Assembly: GCF_028858725.1 (NCBI RefSeq)
Contig: NC_084769.1
Span: 4,062,001-4,126,000 of the forward strand
DNA length: 64,000 nt
Direction: 5' to 3'
Source: Colius striatus
Taxonomy: Eukaryota; Chordata; Aves; Coliiformes; Coliidae
The translations under genes and the position numbers were made by a program. This document shows, in pieces, positions 49,101 to 61,889 of this stretch (its first letter is position 1; each line of letters starts with the position of its first letter). The notes under the pieces were generated by a model, which ran no database searches, was not told where the DNA came from, and saw only the letters and a list, made by a program, of their open reading frames with translations.

Positions 49101-52100
49101 GGATCCTGTATCTGCACAGACAGAGTGAGTAAATATTAGCATATGTGGTGACTCCTGGGAAGATTAGGGAGTCATCAAATATGGATGTCCACAGTGCTCT
49201 GCATGCAGTGAGGGTATTTGAAAACTCCCACCTTGAGATATTTGTGGGGAATATCACTTTTTCCCTTCCTTTGTAGTTTCATATTCCTTTAAAAACACCA
49301 ATACTGTAATTACTGCCTCTAGAAGGTGGTTATTTGAGGACTGGTGTTACATGTACAGAAATGTCAAAGCTTTTTCAGTTTCTGTAGCACGACTCTCAGG
49401 GATGCAGTGTGATCTTCCTGAAATGGCATTATTGGGGTAATGCCACAGCACAGAACTTGGGTAAATATTTTCCTTGTACTCATTGGCTACTGGTTGTTGA
49501 CAAATCCACTAGCTAGAGTGGTAATTCAGGGTAATAGTGTCATTACTGGGGGATAAACAATGCAGCTGCAGCGCACGTCCATAGTGCTTGCAAAATAGAG
49601 AGCTGGGGGTGAATTGGTTTGTTTATCCCACATCTTTCAAATATTTCACGACTCATCATTGACATAGTTGCAAAAGTGATTGGTGAGCTAATTCAGACAA
49701 AATACAGGCTTAACCTGAGCTGCTGAAATTGGAGCAAGCCCTCTTTTTGAAGAGACCTCGGAAATCAAGGGAATGAACTGGACAGAAGGAGATTCCTTTC
49801 TGTCTTCTTCACTTGCTGCTTTCAAATCGGACATGAAACAGAAAGGGCGTAATAAACTATTCTCTTATTTTTCTTCCATCCATCTGGAAACAAGAACTAC
49901 CAGAAGTCTGACAAGAAAGCCTGATCTCCAGCCAGATTTCTAGAAATGTTAATAAGAGTTCCTTATTCAAAAAGCACCTTTGAAACTTCTGAACTACCAG
50001 GAAGAGAACCTCAGATGTCTCATCATCTACCACAATTATTCCTGGAAAAAGACCAAGAAGTGCCCTACAGAATTCTCCTGCAACAAAACCTACACATATA
50101 AAAATACAGATATGTATCACACGTACACATGATAATGCTGGTGACTACAGATGAGATTAGGAATAAAACCTTTTGGAAAACCTTTAAGAGATGGACAGTG
50201 AGGAACAGCAACATAAGAAATTTCCTCTCGTGGGTTTTGCTTGAAGGGAATTTATGGAGGAAGAGTATTGCCTTTGTTTAGGTGTCAGCTCAGAGCTCTC
50301 CAGGTGCACACAAGAAGCATCTCAGAGGCTCCCTGATGATGGGGGAGCATCTCCAGCACTTCAGTCAGTCACATTTCAGCTGCAAAATGAGTGCAGGACC
50401 TGAGGAGGCTTTGGAGGGTGGCATGTTGTAATAGCCACCAGCACCAGCTGTAAGAGTCACCAACAGAACGTCCCTGCTCCATTTTGTGCAGTGCAGCTTA
50501 ATGGTGCTATCGACATCTTCTGTGATATACATCCTGTGATCAGTGCAATTACTGCATGTCATCACCACTGTAAATTTACCCAGCCTGAAACCATTTTAAA
50601 CTTAAACTGCATGCTTAAGAACTACTATCCACCTCCTCTTTGTAAATTAGCTATATGATTTATCTGTGGGAACCATTTCAAAAAGTATACATTCAGAAAC
50701 ACATATACCACATGATGTCTTTTCCATATGGCATCTCATAATTATTTTGCTGTGTGTGAACATGATGAAAACAGTTTCATAATTCTCTAAGGGTTAGGGT
50801 AAATTATTTCAATTAGACATATTTCAGAGCAAACATTACCTTAGGGTTTATTAATAATAGTACCTGAGAAGGAACAGCTGCCTTTTAAGCAGTGAGAGCT
50901 GTCAGCTTCTCACTGCCCCCCCTGTAGCACCCCTTTTGTGACTCTAAAAAAATGGCAGATTTTCTCATGCTTTACCTAAACAGAGAACTTGGCAGCAGAG
51001 ACCTGGTTGTAATCCTCAGCAAGGGAGCTGGTGGGTGGATTTTTTTCTCTATAAACTCTTGTATAAACCACACCAGTCTCCTGGTATTTATTTTGTGTAA
51101 TGTTGGAAATCGTATACAGATCCAACAGGCCATGTAAAGGAGTTTTGTAACTTCCTGAATCTCTTTCAGGCAAAATCTACAGTCCCAGGTCATCAGGACA
51201 TTATCACCATTTTTTAAGGGCAAGGTTCCTTGACCATTTGTAATAGTATAGCTTCCAAAAGACAGAATGCAAATCTAAATTAGATCAGCTGAGTATTAGG
51301 AAGTACTATTACAATTATTAAAAGGAAAATTGGAAATTAGCTCCACTGTCAAAGTGTATGGACTGTTTTGCAAGCACAGGGCTTATAAAAACCACACTTT
51401 GCAGATTTATGTGCTGTGTTCCTCACCTAGTTTTGTTTGTATGAATATTGTCATATAGCACACACTGATTTTGAACTACCAAATCTGTGATGATACCTCT
51501 CTTCACAATGTAGCCCATCTGATTTGATGCACCACATCACTCTACAAGTGCATCTATCTCTTTGCAAGGAATGCTTTATTTCTTTTCTTTAACACCTAGG
51601 TTAATGCAAACCCCTAAAATGTTGACATGGAAGTGTGCTGGTCAGTGAACAGCCATGGAAAATCCCTGCCTCTCCTCACCTTACACAACTTGCAGAGGTG
51701 AGTGAACTGACCCTGAATACACAGACACTAAAGCTGAGTTGAAAAAAGGGACAGTTATGTCTGCTGTCTAATAAATAATGCAGGTACAATCACAGGGAGG
51801 AACAGTGTGACTGTACTTGTTACAACCTGTGGGCTGGAAGAACATTATTGTGGAGCTGCAGCTCTCAGTCTGAGAGTGGGAGGTGAGGGCATCAGCCCCC
51901 CACCAATCCTGTTTATGCCGACCTCATGCATGGAGGAGGGCTGAAGGAAGAAATAACAAAATTAACAAAGACTGCTAGAGTTATTCTCACTTAAGAGTTT
52001 TAAAATGAGTATGCTGAGAAATCAACTCTCACCTTGACTGCCAGTCTGTGAATCCAGTAATCTCAGTGTGTCTGTGAAGAGTGGGCTTCCAAGTCATTTA

Positions 52101-53022
52101 GCCTCTCACTGTCATCATGATACACATGTACCAGCCCATGTTTGCTTGAAAGGAAATACCAAGATGTCCAAAGTGCTTTAGTTATCTCTTGGCCAAACGT
52201 GACCATTTGACTACATCATCATCATCACATTTCTACCTTTTCATCTAAGCTCCAAAGAGAAAAAATAAGATTGGTGAAAGGCTTTCAAGTTGTAAAATCA
52301 TTCCCTTTTCTTCAGGTCCTACTATTTTTCCCAGGCTCAAGTTTTGGAAGCTTTGTAACTTTTACTTATTTCCAAAGGCTTCTTGCCTGTGTCTTTGTAC
52401 AAGAACACTCACATTTTGCCTTAAAATTGCCACATAAAAGACAGGATAAACCCTTTACTTCTCTGTCCTCTACACTTAATTTATATAGAGCTATTTGGTT
52501 GTGGCTTCTCTCGGAAGGTACTTAGCCTGTTCCCAGTCCCACAAACACCTTCAGCACCAGGTGCCCCATACTCAAAGGTCTTGGGGCAGATTTTCTTTCT
52601 CACTTGCATGTCCTGCTCCAGTGTGCAGAAACCCATGAGCAGTGAAAAAATGAGAACCTTCAGTCTGATACTTCTTTAATAAATTGAATAAACTAGATTT
52701 TCTCTGAAGTTTGGACTTTGAAACTGCTATCTCATTTTGGGAAGGCTATATTCTCAATCATGGAAGCTTCTAATCTCATTCTCTGTGTTATCCAAGGAGA
52801 GGACTGACCTCTGACATTTGGTTTTCTCTTTTCTTAATCCCATTATTTATTCTTTTTCTCTATAACCAGACAACCTTTGTTATAGTACATTTGGTTTTAT
52901 ATATTCAAAATCTCATGCTTTTCTGAGTTCAACTCTCCTGAAAAAGTGAAGCTTACGTGTTGGCCCTGTCTGCCAGACCTTTTCTTCCTTAACTATTTGA
53001 AAACTCCTTGGATTATTTCAAT
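46191..53022. other. Long unique non-coding stretch
   Basis: Nearly 7 kb with no recognised transposon or gene. An A-rich stretch lies at 48812-48835. Open frames are below 100 codons and lack family features. Weak CATCAT runs occur near 52214. Confidence 0.55.
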
Positions 53023-53541
53023 CTAATTCAATAGAGAGGTAGAAGCCCTGAAGATAATTAAATTCTTGGAAGTTCTACAAACACTGGTAGCTGGAGACAG
53101 GTAAGGGACTGAAAGCAGTGCCTCTGACATGAGAAAAGCTGCAACGTAAGGCTCTGCAGTACCGTTTCTACTGGCTTGGATTTGACCAAGAGACACGTGT
53201 GTGAGTCTGTAGTACTCCCAGTCTCTCCTGCATGGAGCAGCTCGGGAAACCAAGTCACGATCAGTAGGCTTTATGGGGAAAGTGACTGGAGGTAGTGCAA
53301 GAAGCTGAAGACGTTCGGGTCTGGCGGGAGAGCAGTGAAATGAAGGATCCAAATCCATAGAAAATGAAGCTTCAGTAATTCTGCATCTCACAGTACAATG
53401 TTGAATCTGCTGTCCTAGTTTTTGCAAGTGCTTATTCTCAAATCCTTGTTTCACCCAATTTCTACAAATGAAGGTAAAACTGACATGACTGCCTGGTACC
53501 CAGAGAAGAGAACTCAAACCAAATTTGACATCTGTGCACAA
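53023..53541 (-). other. Longest open frame (172 codons), probably not a gene
   Basis: This is the longest ATG-to-stop frame in the window. Its product is Ser-, Leu- and Pro-rich with scattered Cys and Arg. It has no signal peptide, clear membrane segment or domain that I can recognise. A second frame on the same strand (53058-53258) is open inside it, which points to locally stop-poor sequence. Its ATG has no visible promoter context. It overlaps no recognised repeat. I list it so it can be tested, with a low estimate that it is translated. Confidence 0.12.
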
Positions 53542-53805
53542 AATCTTATTATTTGCCTGTAGCTTTTGAACCTGAAAGCTAGAAACAGCAATCCAGCTTA
53601 GACCAGTATTTTTTTCTCCAGTAATTCTGCCATAGGGCAGAGCTCAAGCTGCTCTCATACCTGTTCACAAAAGCATCGCATGAGTGACTCGGGTATATAC
53701 TTGTGCTCAGCAATTACACAATATCCTCTGTTGGCAGTGCCACTAGGCTGGGGGTCAGGAGACAGATTTCCATCTGTTAGACAAAGGTTGTGGGGCCATA
53801 GAAAG
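53542..53805. other. Unique non-coding DNA
   Basis: Short spacer; nothing recognised. Confidence 0.5.
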
Positions 53806-53916
53806 TTTCTTTTTTTTTCTTTTTTCCCCTTCTGTCCTTTTTTTCTCTCCCACACTTTGCCTTTTTTTATTAGTTTGAGCTAAAAGTCCTTGGGCGGAAA
53901 GGCCTTTTTTTTTTTC
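53806..53916 (+). repeat. T-rich polypyrimidine low-complexity region
   Basis: A 28-nt pure pyrimidine run (53806-53833) is followed by further TC-rich sequence and, after a short gap, an 11-T run at 53905-53915. On the minus strand it yields lysine-rich chance frames. Confidence 0.7.
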
Positions 53917-56090
53917 ACCAGATGTTTGCATGAGCCTAACACATTGGGAGCTCTTTCTTACTTGGTCCAGATGGCCCATTGCAAAGTAGATAATAACAAG
54001 ACTCTAGCAAATACTGATGTTCTTATATCTATATGACAGCATCACCTTTGAAAGGGGAATACTTGTCTGTATATGTTATAAGAATACATTTTTGCTTGTA
54101 AATTTAGCTGTAACAGCCTCACTGATATACAATCATAAGATGTTAAAAGAATCTCTGTCAGAATTAATGGACAGTCTGACAGGGATCAAACTTGTTTTCT
54201 GCAAAGAGATTAATAATCTTAAGGCATATGAGATTTTACCATGCCTGCCTTGTTTCTGTTGCACTTTCTTATGCTGTGCTGGATGCTGTATCCAGTCTGC
54301 TAAAACCCTATCTCTTCCCTTGCTCAAAGAGAAGGGCTGGACTTCTCCTGAATGTTGTCTACCACCCACGAGTCTGGCTCAAGACCCATCTATAAATTTC
54401 ATTTGCCTTTTGAAGAGAAGAAATTTTCCTTGACGAAGGTGATTATCAGGTATTAAAGGCTAATCTTATAATAAATTTGTGAATTAGTAAGCTTATTTCT
54501 TAACTAGTCAAGAGCAAATCCCTCCTGCTCATACCTTGTTATGCTAGCATTTCGTGTTATCATATCACTGGTATTTAATCGTTTGTCAGTGGATAAGGAA
54601 TTCTCAGGCAGAGATATTCACTCATTGAAATGAGCTGGGATTCCTGGGTTACTCACCAGAATGTGTTTTTCAGATACCTATTTTTTTCCCCTATTTAATC
54701 CCAAAGGGCTTTTATTTTGTGTCAGTTTGTACAATAAAGTTCTCTTTTATGAGACTGACTCCGCTCGTATGTTGTTAGTGCACTTAATTAAACTCAGAAA
54801 CACTTAATTCTTTCTAGGGCCCTAATTCTGCTCTGAAACACAAACATCACTGTGTGCCCTTGATGAGATAAAGTCAGTGTAACTTGACACAAATTTCAAA
54901 GACAACCCTAATGTTTCTTTCTGTGTTGTACAAAAGAGAAAAGAGGGAAAGGATTGAATACCGGCTTTTGAATTGCCCCTATTTTGAAGGTAAGGACAAT
55001 CTGACACGCTTGGAACCGCCTGTAATACCCCCATAGTCTGGATGCACGTCTTGGTTCAGGTCCATCTGTACCCAAAAGCAGGAATAAATTATGCATGTGA
55101 GGGGCTGCAGCAGCTTTTGCATTAAATATTGATCTGCTGGTCCTCTGCCACTCTGCAAGACCATACATCTCCAGATCCACCTGCCTGCACCATGGTGACA
55201 GCAGCTCCCCAACGAGGGGCTTTAATGTTGCACACAAAGCTCAACTTCCAAAATAGGTGGATCTAGAGCAATTTAATGTTGAGTAATTTATTCCACACCC
55301 TTGCTAGCATAACAAGTGTTCCTGAGCCTCTGTGGATATGTATTCAAGAGGGAGCTGTCTTTCTACATTTGATTTTACATTTCCTTCAGCTGTTTCAGAA
55401 ATCCACGAGCAAAATCCAGCACCCAGGGAGATCCAAAAGGACTGTGAATTCATAAACAATAAATGGTTTACAATCACACGTACCTTAATGTTTTCATCTC
55501 TGACAAGCTGATTTGGATAACTGCTTTTGGGTAGAATGCAGACTTTGTGCAATACAGTTTGCTCACCTATACTGCATATTTCACTTGACCACTTCTGAGC
55601 ACTTCAAAGGCTGAATGCAGGAAGAGATCCTCACCTACATTCTCCCATCACTGGTGTGGTAAGCAGAGATACCTCTCAATGAGATGAAGCACATGCAGCA
55701 CCCTTTTCAAAGGAGCTTCTAGTGAATGTCATCCAAGAAGACTAACTAAAAACTAATTCTACTGCAGCACTTCTTGATCTCAGCCTCCTGCATCAGGGGT
55801 CACAGCTTGCAAATGCCTTATGCCTTAGGAGACAGATCACAACAAAACAAGCCCTCCTTCCCATGCCTTTCCCTCAAGTCCCCACAACATCAAATGGTCA
55901 TTTTTTTGATCTAGAGGAAATTCTGGAGCCACATGACACTCCCATCAACTACTGGATTGTACCTATATTGCAAAGACAATAGAACTGCTGCCCCAAGAGG
56001 TGAAAACTCCCACGAGTTCAAGGCTTGACTGTCCCATTTGCCCTCTAATATAGCCCAAGTTATGGGCACTAAAGAGATACCTTTTCTTTT
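53917..56090. other. Unique non-coding DNA
   Basis: A 138-codon plus frame at 54017-54433 has a Cys-rich centre but no known motif, and its complement and a second plus reading are also open. An AT-rich block at 54440-54620 with TAATCT and TATTTAATCG sites might be regulatory. Nothing else recognised. Confidence 0.5.
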
Positions 56091-56253
56091 CATAGAGGTT
56101 GTAATGGCTGTTTAGAGATCATCTGCTAGAGATCATCTAGTCCAACTTCCCTGCAGGAGCAGGTCGACCTATATCAGGTCACATAGGAACATGCCCAGGT
56201 GGGCCTTGAAGACCTCCAAGGAAGGAGACTCCACAAGCCCTCTGGGCAGCCTG
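56091..56253 (-). mobile_element. CR1 LINE 3' fragment with internal duplication
   Basis: The plus strand shows a decayed 3' tail followed by ATCATCTAGTCCAACTTCC, GCAGGAGCAGGTCGACCTA, the CATAGGAACATGCCCAGG block and GGCAGCCTG, the order of a minus-strand CR1 tail and last ORF2 codons. TAGAGATCATCT occurs twice (56113-56124 and 56127-56138), a 14-bp tandem duplication not seen in the other copies. The terminal octamers are nearly lost, so the copy looks older than the 44.4-kb one. Confidence 0.92.
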
Positions 56254-56922
56254 ATCTCTTTTCTGAGATCCCCTTCTCAATCTACAGCAGTTCTCCTACC
56301 TCCAGAAGCAGGTCCTCGAGGTACATCAGAAGACTGCACGCAGATGCCTTCTCCAGCCCACTTGCTTGTCTAATCCACTTGTCACAGTGCTGGTAAAGGT
56401 GCTGACATTTGTTTGAGACATCAGAACTGTAAGGCTGATTCAGACCTGTGAAGTATACAAATAACTAGGAGTGTTAAGTAATTTCTCTTACAAGAAATAA
56501 CTGTAAGCAATTTTCCCAGAATTCCACCGTTGCATCCAGATTTCTAAGTTGCAGTAAGTCACTAAAAACATCCCCAACTGTTTTACTTATTAAACACTTT
56601 AGACTTATTCAAAAAAGTACCTGAGTAGCCTCACCACGTAAGAAAGGTTAGCAGGCTGTTATGGTAAGGGTCAAGGTCTAACAATCCACTTCATCTAAAC
56701 ATTTCAAGGACAAGTCACACACTGAAGTTTCTCCACACATGAAAACACAGAATCTTGCTGGAAATCAGTTAGTAAGGGTTTAACTTGGTGTGCCAACAGG
56801 CTTGATATTTCATCCAACCAGACTGAAAACTCTTACAAGCTCAGCCTTTACTACTATACTTTATTTCTTTCTAAACCCAACACCACCAAGAAAACACAAG
56901 GTTGGAGACGACAATGCAATTA
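56254..56922. other. Spacer between two CR1 fragments
   Basis: About 670 bp of unique sequence. The open frames at 56191-56396 are antisense CR1 continued into flank and not genes. Confidence 0.55.
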
Positions 56923-57029
56923 GAATCATAGAATGGTAGGGGTTGGAAGGGACCTTTAGAAATCATCTAGTCCAACCCCCCTGTAGAAGCAAGTTCACCT
57001 AGATCAGGTCACATAGGAACATATCCAGG
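56923..57029 (-). mobile_element. CR1 LINE 3' terminal fragment, about 107 bp
   Basis: GAATCATAGAATGG leads into the GGTTGGAAGGGACC block, ATCTAGTCCAACCCCCC, CACCTAGATCAGGTCACA and TAGGAACATATCCAGG. This covers the 3' UTR, the ORF2 stop and the last few codons. The 3' end is well preserved, indicating a relatively recent, severely 5'-truncated insertion. Confidence 0.94.
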
Positions 57030-57589
57030 CACAATTAAAATGTATGAGAATCATCCCTTTTTCTCATTTTACAAAAGAAGACTTGGTTTTGGTTTTTGGG
57101 AGGAGATTCAGCTCAGCTGACATTTCAGCACAACCAGTACATCCTTTCCTATCTGCTGCACTGAGCTGAGTTCAAAATAGCTGAATAGAAATAACTAGCA
57201 GGCCAGTTGTGAATCTGACATTCAGAATTAAGCAGATGGTAAGCACAAAAATACAGTCTGGGTTAAATACTGACCACATTTGCCAGAAGCACAGACATAG
57301 AAACCCTAGCCACATCCAGATCATAGGCAGAGCACATACAGATCTACCAAAACAGTAAGAGCAGAACTCGGTATGAATTATTCCATGTTAATAGTACATG
57401 GACATCTGACAGTATTTTTCTTTTATGCACTTTTAATTTCCCCTCAAGAAGATGGAATTTCACTCTGTACTGGACCCTTTGGCCAAGAGCTTTTTCCCAA
57501 GTGGATGCAATCCCCTTTCTGATCTGAGTGCCTAACACCAGTCTCCTACCATTTCATCCAGATACTCTACCCCCGCTGCGCTGGCGGGT
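57030..57589. other. Unique non-coding DNA
   Basis: No gene or repeat recognised. Confidence 0.55.
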
Positions 57590-57960
57590 AGGAGGTGATA
57601 TTTAAAGCCATGCCAATTGAACACAACAGGGGACAGGCAGAGCAGAAGCAACAGAAGGAGGATTTTGCAAGAGCTTGCTAGGTCACATTAAATTCCTTTT
57701 CTGGCCACATCTAATGTCCAGCCCGTATGCCTGAAGATCTTGCTGTAAGCCTCTGTTATTTATTTGGAAATTTGCTGTGGTTTAACTCTGTATTTTGGAG
57801 CTATTCTTTAATTGATAGAGTGCACTTCATCTTTCATAAACAATAATCAAAGGTGTCAATGCCTCCAAGGACGGGAAGGCAGATGATCAATGCTAGTGGA
57901 TGACCTGGTCTCCACAGGAATGTTATTCATACATCACAATTTTACTGTAGGAGAGAAAGT
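57590..57960. promoter_or_regulatory. Candidate regulatory block with SOX and TCF/LEF sites
   Basis: A stretch of even composition includes AAACAAT (SOX-type) at 57838-57844 directly followed by ATCAAAGG (TCF/LEF consensus) at 57846-57853. TTAATTGATAG and TTATTTATTTGG lie upstream. Adjacent SOX and TCF sites suggest possible Wnt-linked regulation. Motifs are seen; function is inferred. Confidence 0.3.
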
Positions 57961-58319
57961 AAGTGCAGAAGAGATATATTTATTAGGTTAAGAGACTCAG
58001 ATCATTGGCTAAGAATCAGTAGAAGTCTCCTAGACAAACTTCTTTTTTTTTTTTCTGGCAAAAGTAAACATTTATTCTTGCAGTGGGAAAAAAACAGTCT
58101 CACAAAACCTCACTATTTTTATAAAAAATAAAATACATTTAGTTCTTCCAGAGAGGAGATAAAAAGCTGTCAGAAAAATAATCGTGTAAATTACAGTGAG
58201 ATACTTTCTTTACCTAATGTTTCCTTTTCCTTCTTTCCCAACATTTATGTGGCATGCTCAGAAGTTTTATTTTTGGTAAGAAATGTCAAGGAAACACTTT
58301 ACAGTAAGTGGCTGCTCAC
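57961..58319. other. Unique AT-rich spacer
   Basis: Contains a 12-T run at 58043-58054 and A-rich stretches. No gene recognised. Confidence 0.5.
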
Positions 58320-58460
58320 TATTAACTCTTTTGTTATTAAATGTGGGAATGTTAATTACCATTAATCGTTTTGGCTCTAACGCAGATTTCCCACAATACA
58401 ATCTTAACACACATGTACAGACCCTATAATCTAATCAAGCAATTTTCTCCTACCTACTTG
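58320..58460. promoter_or_regulatory. Candidate enhancer with inverted RBPJ (CSL) sites
   Basis: TGTGGGAA at 58342-58349 and its exact complement TTCCCACA at 58388-58395 form an inverted pair of high-affinity-type RBPJ/CSL sites with a 38-bp gap. TAATTA at 58353-58358 and ATTAATCG at 58361-58368 lie between them. Paired CSL sites plus homeodomain sites are typical of Notch-responsive enhancers, although the gap is longer than the classical 15-17 bp paired site. Binding is not shown. Confidence 0.35.
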
Positions 58461-61400
58461 GAAAAGAGAAGAAAGAGCAAGATTATTATTGTTATTTTTT
58501 TATTTCAGAAGAGAAGGAAGTGAAGAGAAACTGGCAATGAGACTTATATAAGAGCAGAGAAAAAGAACATCTATTTCTATAGCCAGGGTAGGTGCTATTC
58601 AATCAGTAACCACACTTTATTAAAAACAAAGTATCTTTATAAAAGGTAAAGAAATTCAGCAAGAAAGGTGAATGTATGCAGCTCTAAGTCATCAAGCAAA
58701 AGCACTGCTCTGCAAAAGCAGTGTTGATATAATAAAACTTGGGGTTTCCTCGGGAAAAGAAACAAAGTAACGTCTAAAATAACAGTGATCAGCACAGTGC
58801 TTCCTCGTGTAACTCTGATACAGCCCAAACTTCCACTGCGGTCACTGAAAGTTCACATTTAGCAACATCACCATGACAGAAGTTTAGTGAGATAAAGAAA
58901 ACATACCAAGTTGGAAATGCTGGTTGTTGTGGACAAGGCAGTCACTGGACCGTGAGCTGCAAACTCTGCTGTTTTACACAGGACACAAACTGTCTCGCTG
59001 ATCTCTTTTTAAACACGCCATCACCAGGTTTACTAAGCTTCATATTTGGCAGGTGCATTCGTTAAACCCCCGCAGATAATTTTGCAGAATAAGGTTGTCA
59101 TTACTCCTCAGATGCCCTAATTTGAATAAACATGATGAATGAATATACTGTATTTCTCAGAACAAACAAGCTGCAAGCTCCATCTTAAGCACGGAGCTAC
59201 AGTGTGACTGATTAAGTATGTATGCTGCTTGCCAAATCTCTGCAGATCAACATGGGACTTAAATCTCACTTTCACTTTTACACTTATAATCATTTCTCAG
59301 AATGAAGTTGCCATAATGAACAGTTAAAAACGTTTATTTCAAATATTGATTTACAACTGGAGGCCTTACATTAACATGTGTCTTAGTCACTTTGGGCCTT
59401 TACATCCAATCTAGGTTTGTGCAGGCTGAGGAGTAAAACTGTGTGTGTACCCTGCATTCACTGGTACATGGCTCACACAGTGCACTTGGAAACCCAAAAT
59501 CATTCATCCAAAATCCAGCAGCAAAACAATGCAGCCAAATTCCAATAACTCTATCTGTTCCTCCTCCTTTGTGATAGATTTCATTTCTTTAATCCATCCC
59601 TACAAAACTTTAACACACAGGTTTTAATCTCCCCACACTCATACCTTTTCCCATGCCTCCCCCCTCAGATAGCACCCACTGTTCCTGTCTCTGATCTCCA
59701 GCTCCTCTTCAGCCTCTGAATTACTCAAGAAATCTCCTTTTCTTCTCTAGATTTCTGATGTCCTTCCACTTTTCTTTCAAATCATTCCAGAAACATGCTT
59801 TTCTAACTTAAAATTTAATCTTTTAAGAAAAGATCTTCAAACATTAGGCTGGGTTTTTTCCCCCAGAAAATCACGTAACACATCACAGCTTGGTCAATTC
59901 TTAAAGTATGTTCTATTTCCCATCCTAAACCTGTTACATTTGCAGAATGCAAACTGCTTCTTTCAGCAGGCAGCTCAAAAGTATTTAGAAGTAAACTGCA
60001 GCACAGGCAGCTGCTGAGATGCTGCAGAGGTTCTAGACCATCTATATGCAATGGTGCATGGATGGATTCCATTCACACACTTTCCTTAATGAAATTCTTT
60101 AAGGGGTAGAAAAGAAATAATGAGACATGAGGTCACTGCAGGTCACACTAATTTCTTGCTGATGGAAATATTTCAGTAGTTCCCATACACGCACAGGAAC
60201 TCTATGGAGAACATCAGCTTAGATGCAGTATGCAATCATTTTGATCTGCCAAAAGTATTGCTGGAAGAACCTGTCTTCCCATCTGCTCGGTAGATAAACT
60301 GCACCAAGGTCCCTCTGGTAATGTGCTGGAGCATGGATCTGAAAAGGCAGCAATATAGAAACATCCCTTTTCATTCCCCTCCATCCACCAGCAGAACTGA
60401 GGGTAACCTACTTTCTCTCAAAGAGTCTCTATGTTTCAAATGAGCACAACCCTACCAGCAACTCTCCAGCATAATGTCACAGAATACACAGAGCTAACCT
60501 CACATACATTAGTTGATAACATTTTAACACCAAACTGCTTTTTCTACCCATCAGCCCACGTTTCTTCCTCCTCCCAGGATGTCACAGAGTTATTGACATT
60601 GACAGAACCAGGTTAAAAGAGACTAAAGGAACACTAAAAATTCCTGCCCCTAGCATAAGTGATTCAAGAATTGGTTTTATCCTTTCTTCCTTTCTTGTTT
60701 TTATTTTCCAGTTGCAAAAGCTAGTAAGCTGTGGACAACAACAGGTTGCAATGCAAGTTATGGCAAATCACACTGCAAATGACCATAGCTTTTTTTTGCA
60801 CCTTGACCGGATTTCAGCCTGGAACCCTTTCAAAATGACTTTGCAAAGAGGTAAATGCTTGCTAAGTGGCTTTCTTCAGCTGCACAGAAAGCAGTGTTGT
60901 TAGAGCTGAGATTACAGAACACACCTGTGTGATGGGACAAAAAAAGGAACTCTGATTTTGAAAAAAAATGAAGTTTTCTCAATTTTTCCCCAAAGTACTG
61001 AGAGCTACTTCAAACTTATCTGGAAAAAAAACTCCAAGAGACTGTCACAGATTCAAATGTGATTCAGCTGCTTATGGTTACATTCTGGGGGGGGGGGCAA
61101 GCAAAACCAAAATCAAACCATAGATAAAATTCAAACGTTTTCAGCTTCTACTACAAAAGAGATAAAATGCTTATGACTTAGAGAACCTGTCACAAGCTAT
61201 AAGGATAAATACCACAGTTTTATATCTTTGGGAATAACTTGAAATGTGCAGAACAGCCTTTGGTTTTAATCTTATTTTTTTCCCTTAATAATTGACCTGT
61301 ATAAGCAAACAAATCCTTGGTATGTTTTAGTGGCATAACTTCAATTTCTCTTACGTCTGCTGAAGAGTTATCACTGAAGTCTCCAATCAACCATCGTAGA

Positions 61401-61889
61401 AGACTGAGGACTGGAGTGATACAGAAAAGGATAAAAAAGAGAGAAAAACCTCAAGAAATGAACAACCTGGAGGAGATTTCAATCCATTAGCAGCATTGAG
61501 CTTGCCAGTTCTTTACTGCAGCATTTGACAAGGCTCTGAGCCAGAGATTAAGGCACGTCTCCTGAGGAAGGAAAAGAACAGGAGCTTCCACACTTCATTA
61601 AGGATATGTTTTATTTGCAAACTGCCAACCCACAGAGTGGCACTGACTTTTGGGTCATGCAAAAGGTTGCAGTTGTGCACTTGAACCATGCCAAGCTGAG
61701 CTGGATAATATCCTTATAAAAGCAAATCAAAGGGAAAAAAAAAGATAAGAAAAACAGGGAAATCCATGATTGCAAACCACCTAAAATAGGACTAGAAATG
61801 TAGCTTGTGCTCCAGTCAGGTTTGTCCTCTTGAAAAATCATACTAAAGCAGGACAAGTGCCCAAAACAACAGGGAGCGGTTAGCTACAA
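58461..61889. other. Long unique non-coding stretch
   Basis: No supported gene. An 11-G run lies at 61087-61097. Short frames near 59815-60072 and 61611-61856 have no motif. Confidence 0.55.

Noticed and set aside
50791-50800. GGGTTAGGGT telomere-like string
   Set aside because: Fewer than two full units; not an interstitial telomere array.
54017-54433. 138-codon plus-strand frame with Cys-rich centre
   Set aside because: The Cys spacing fits no known domain, and the opposite strand and another plus reading are open over the same region.
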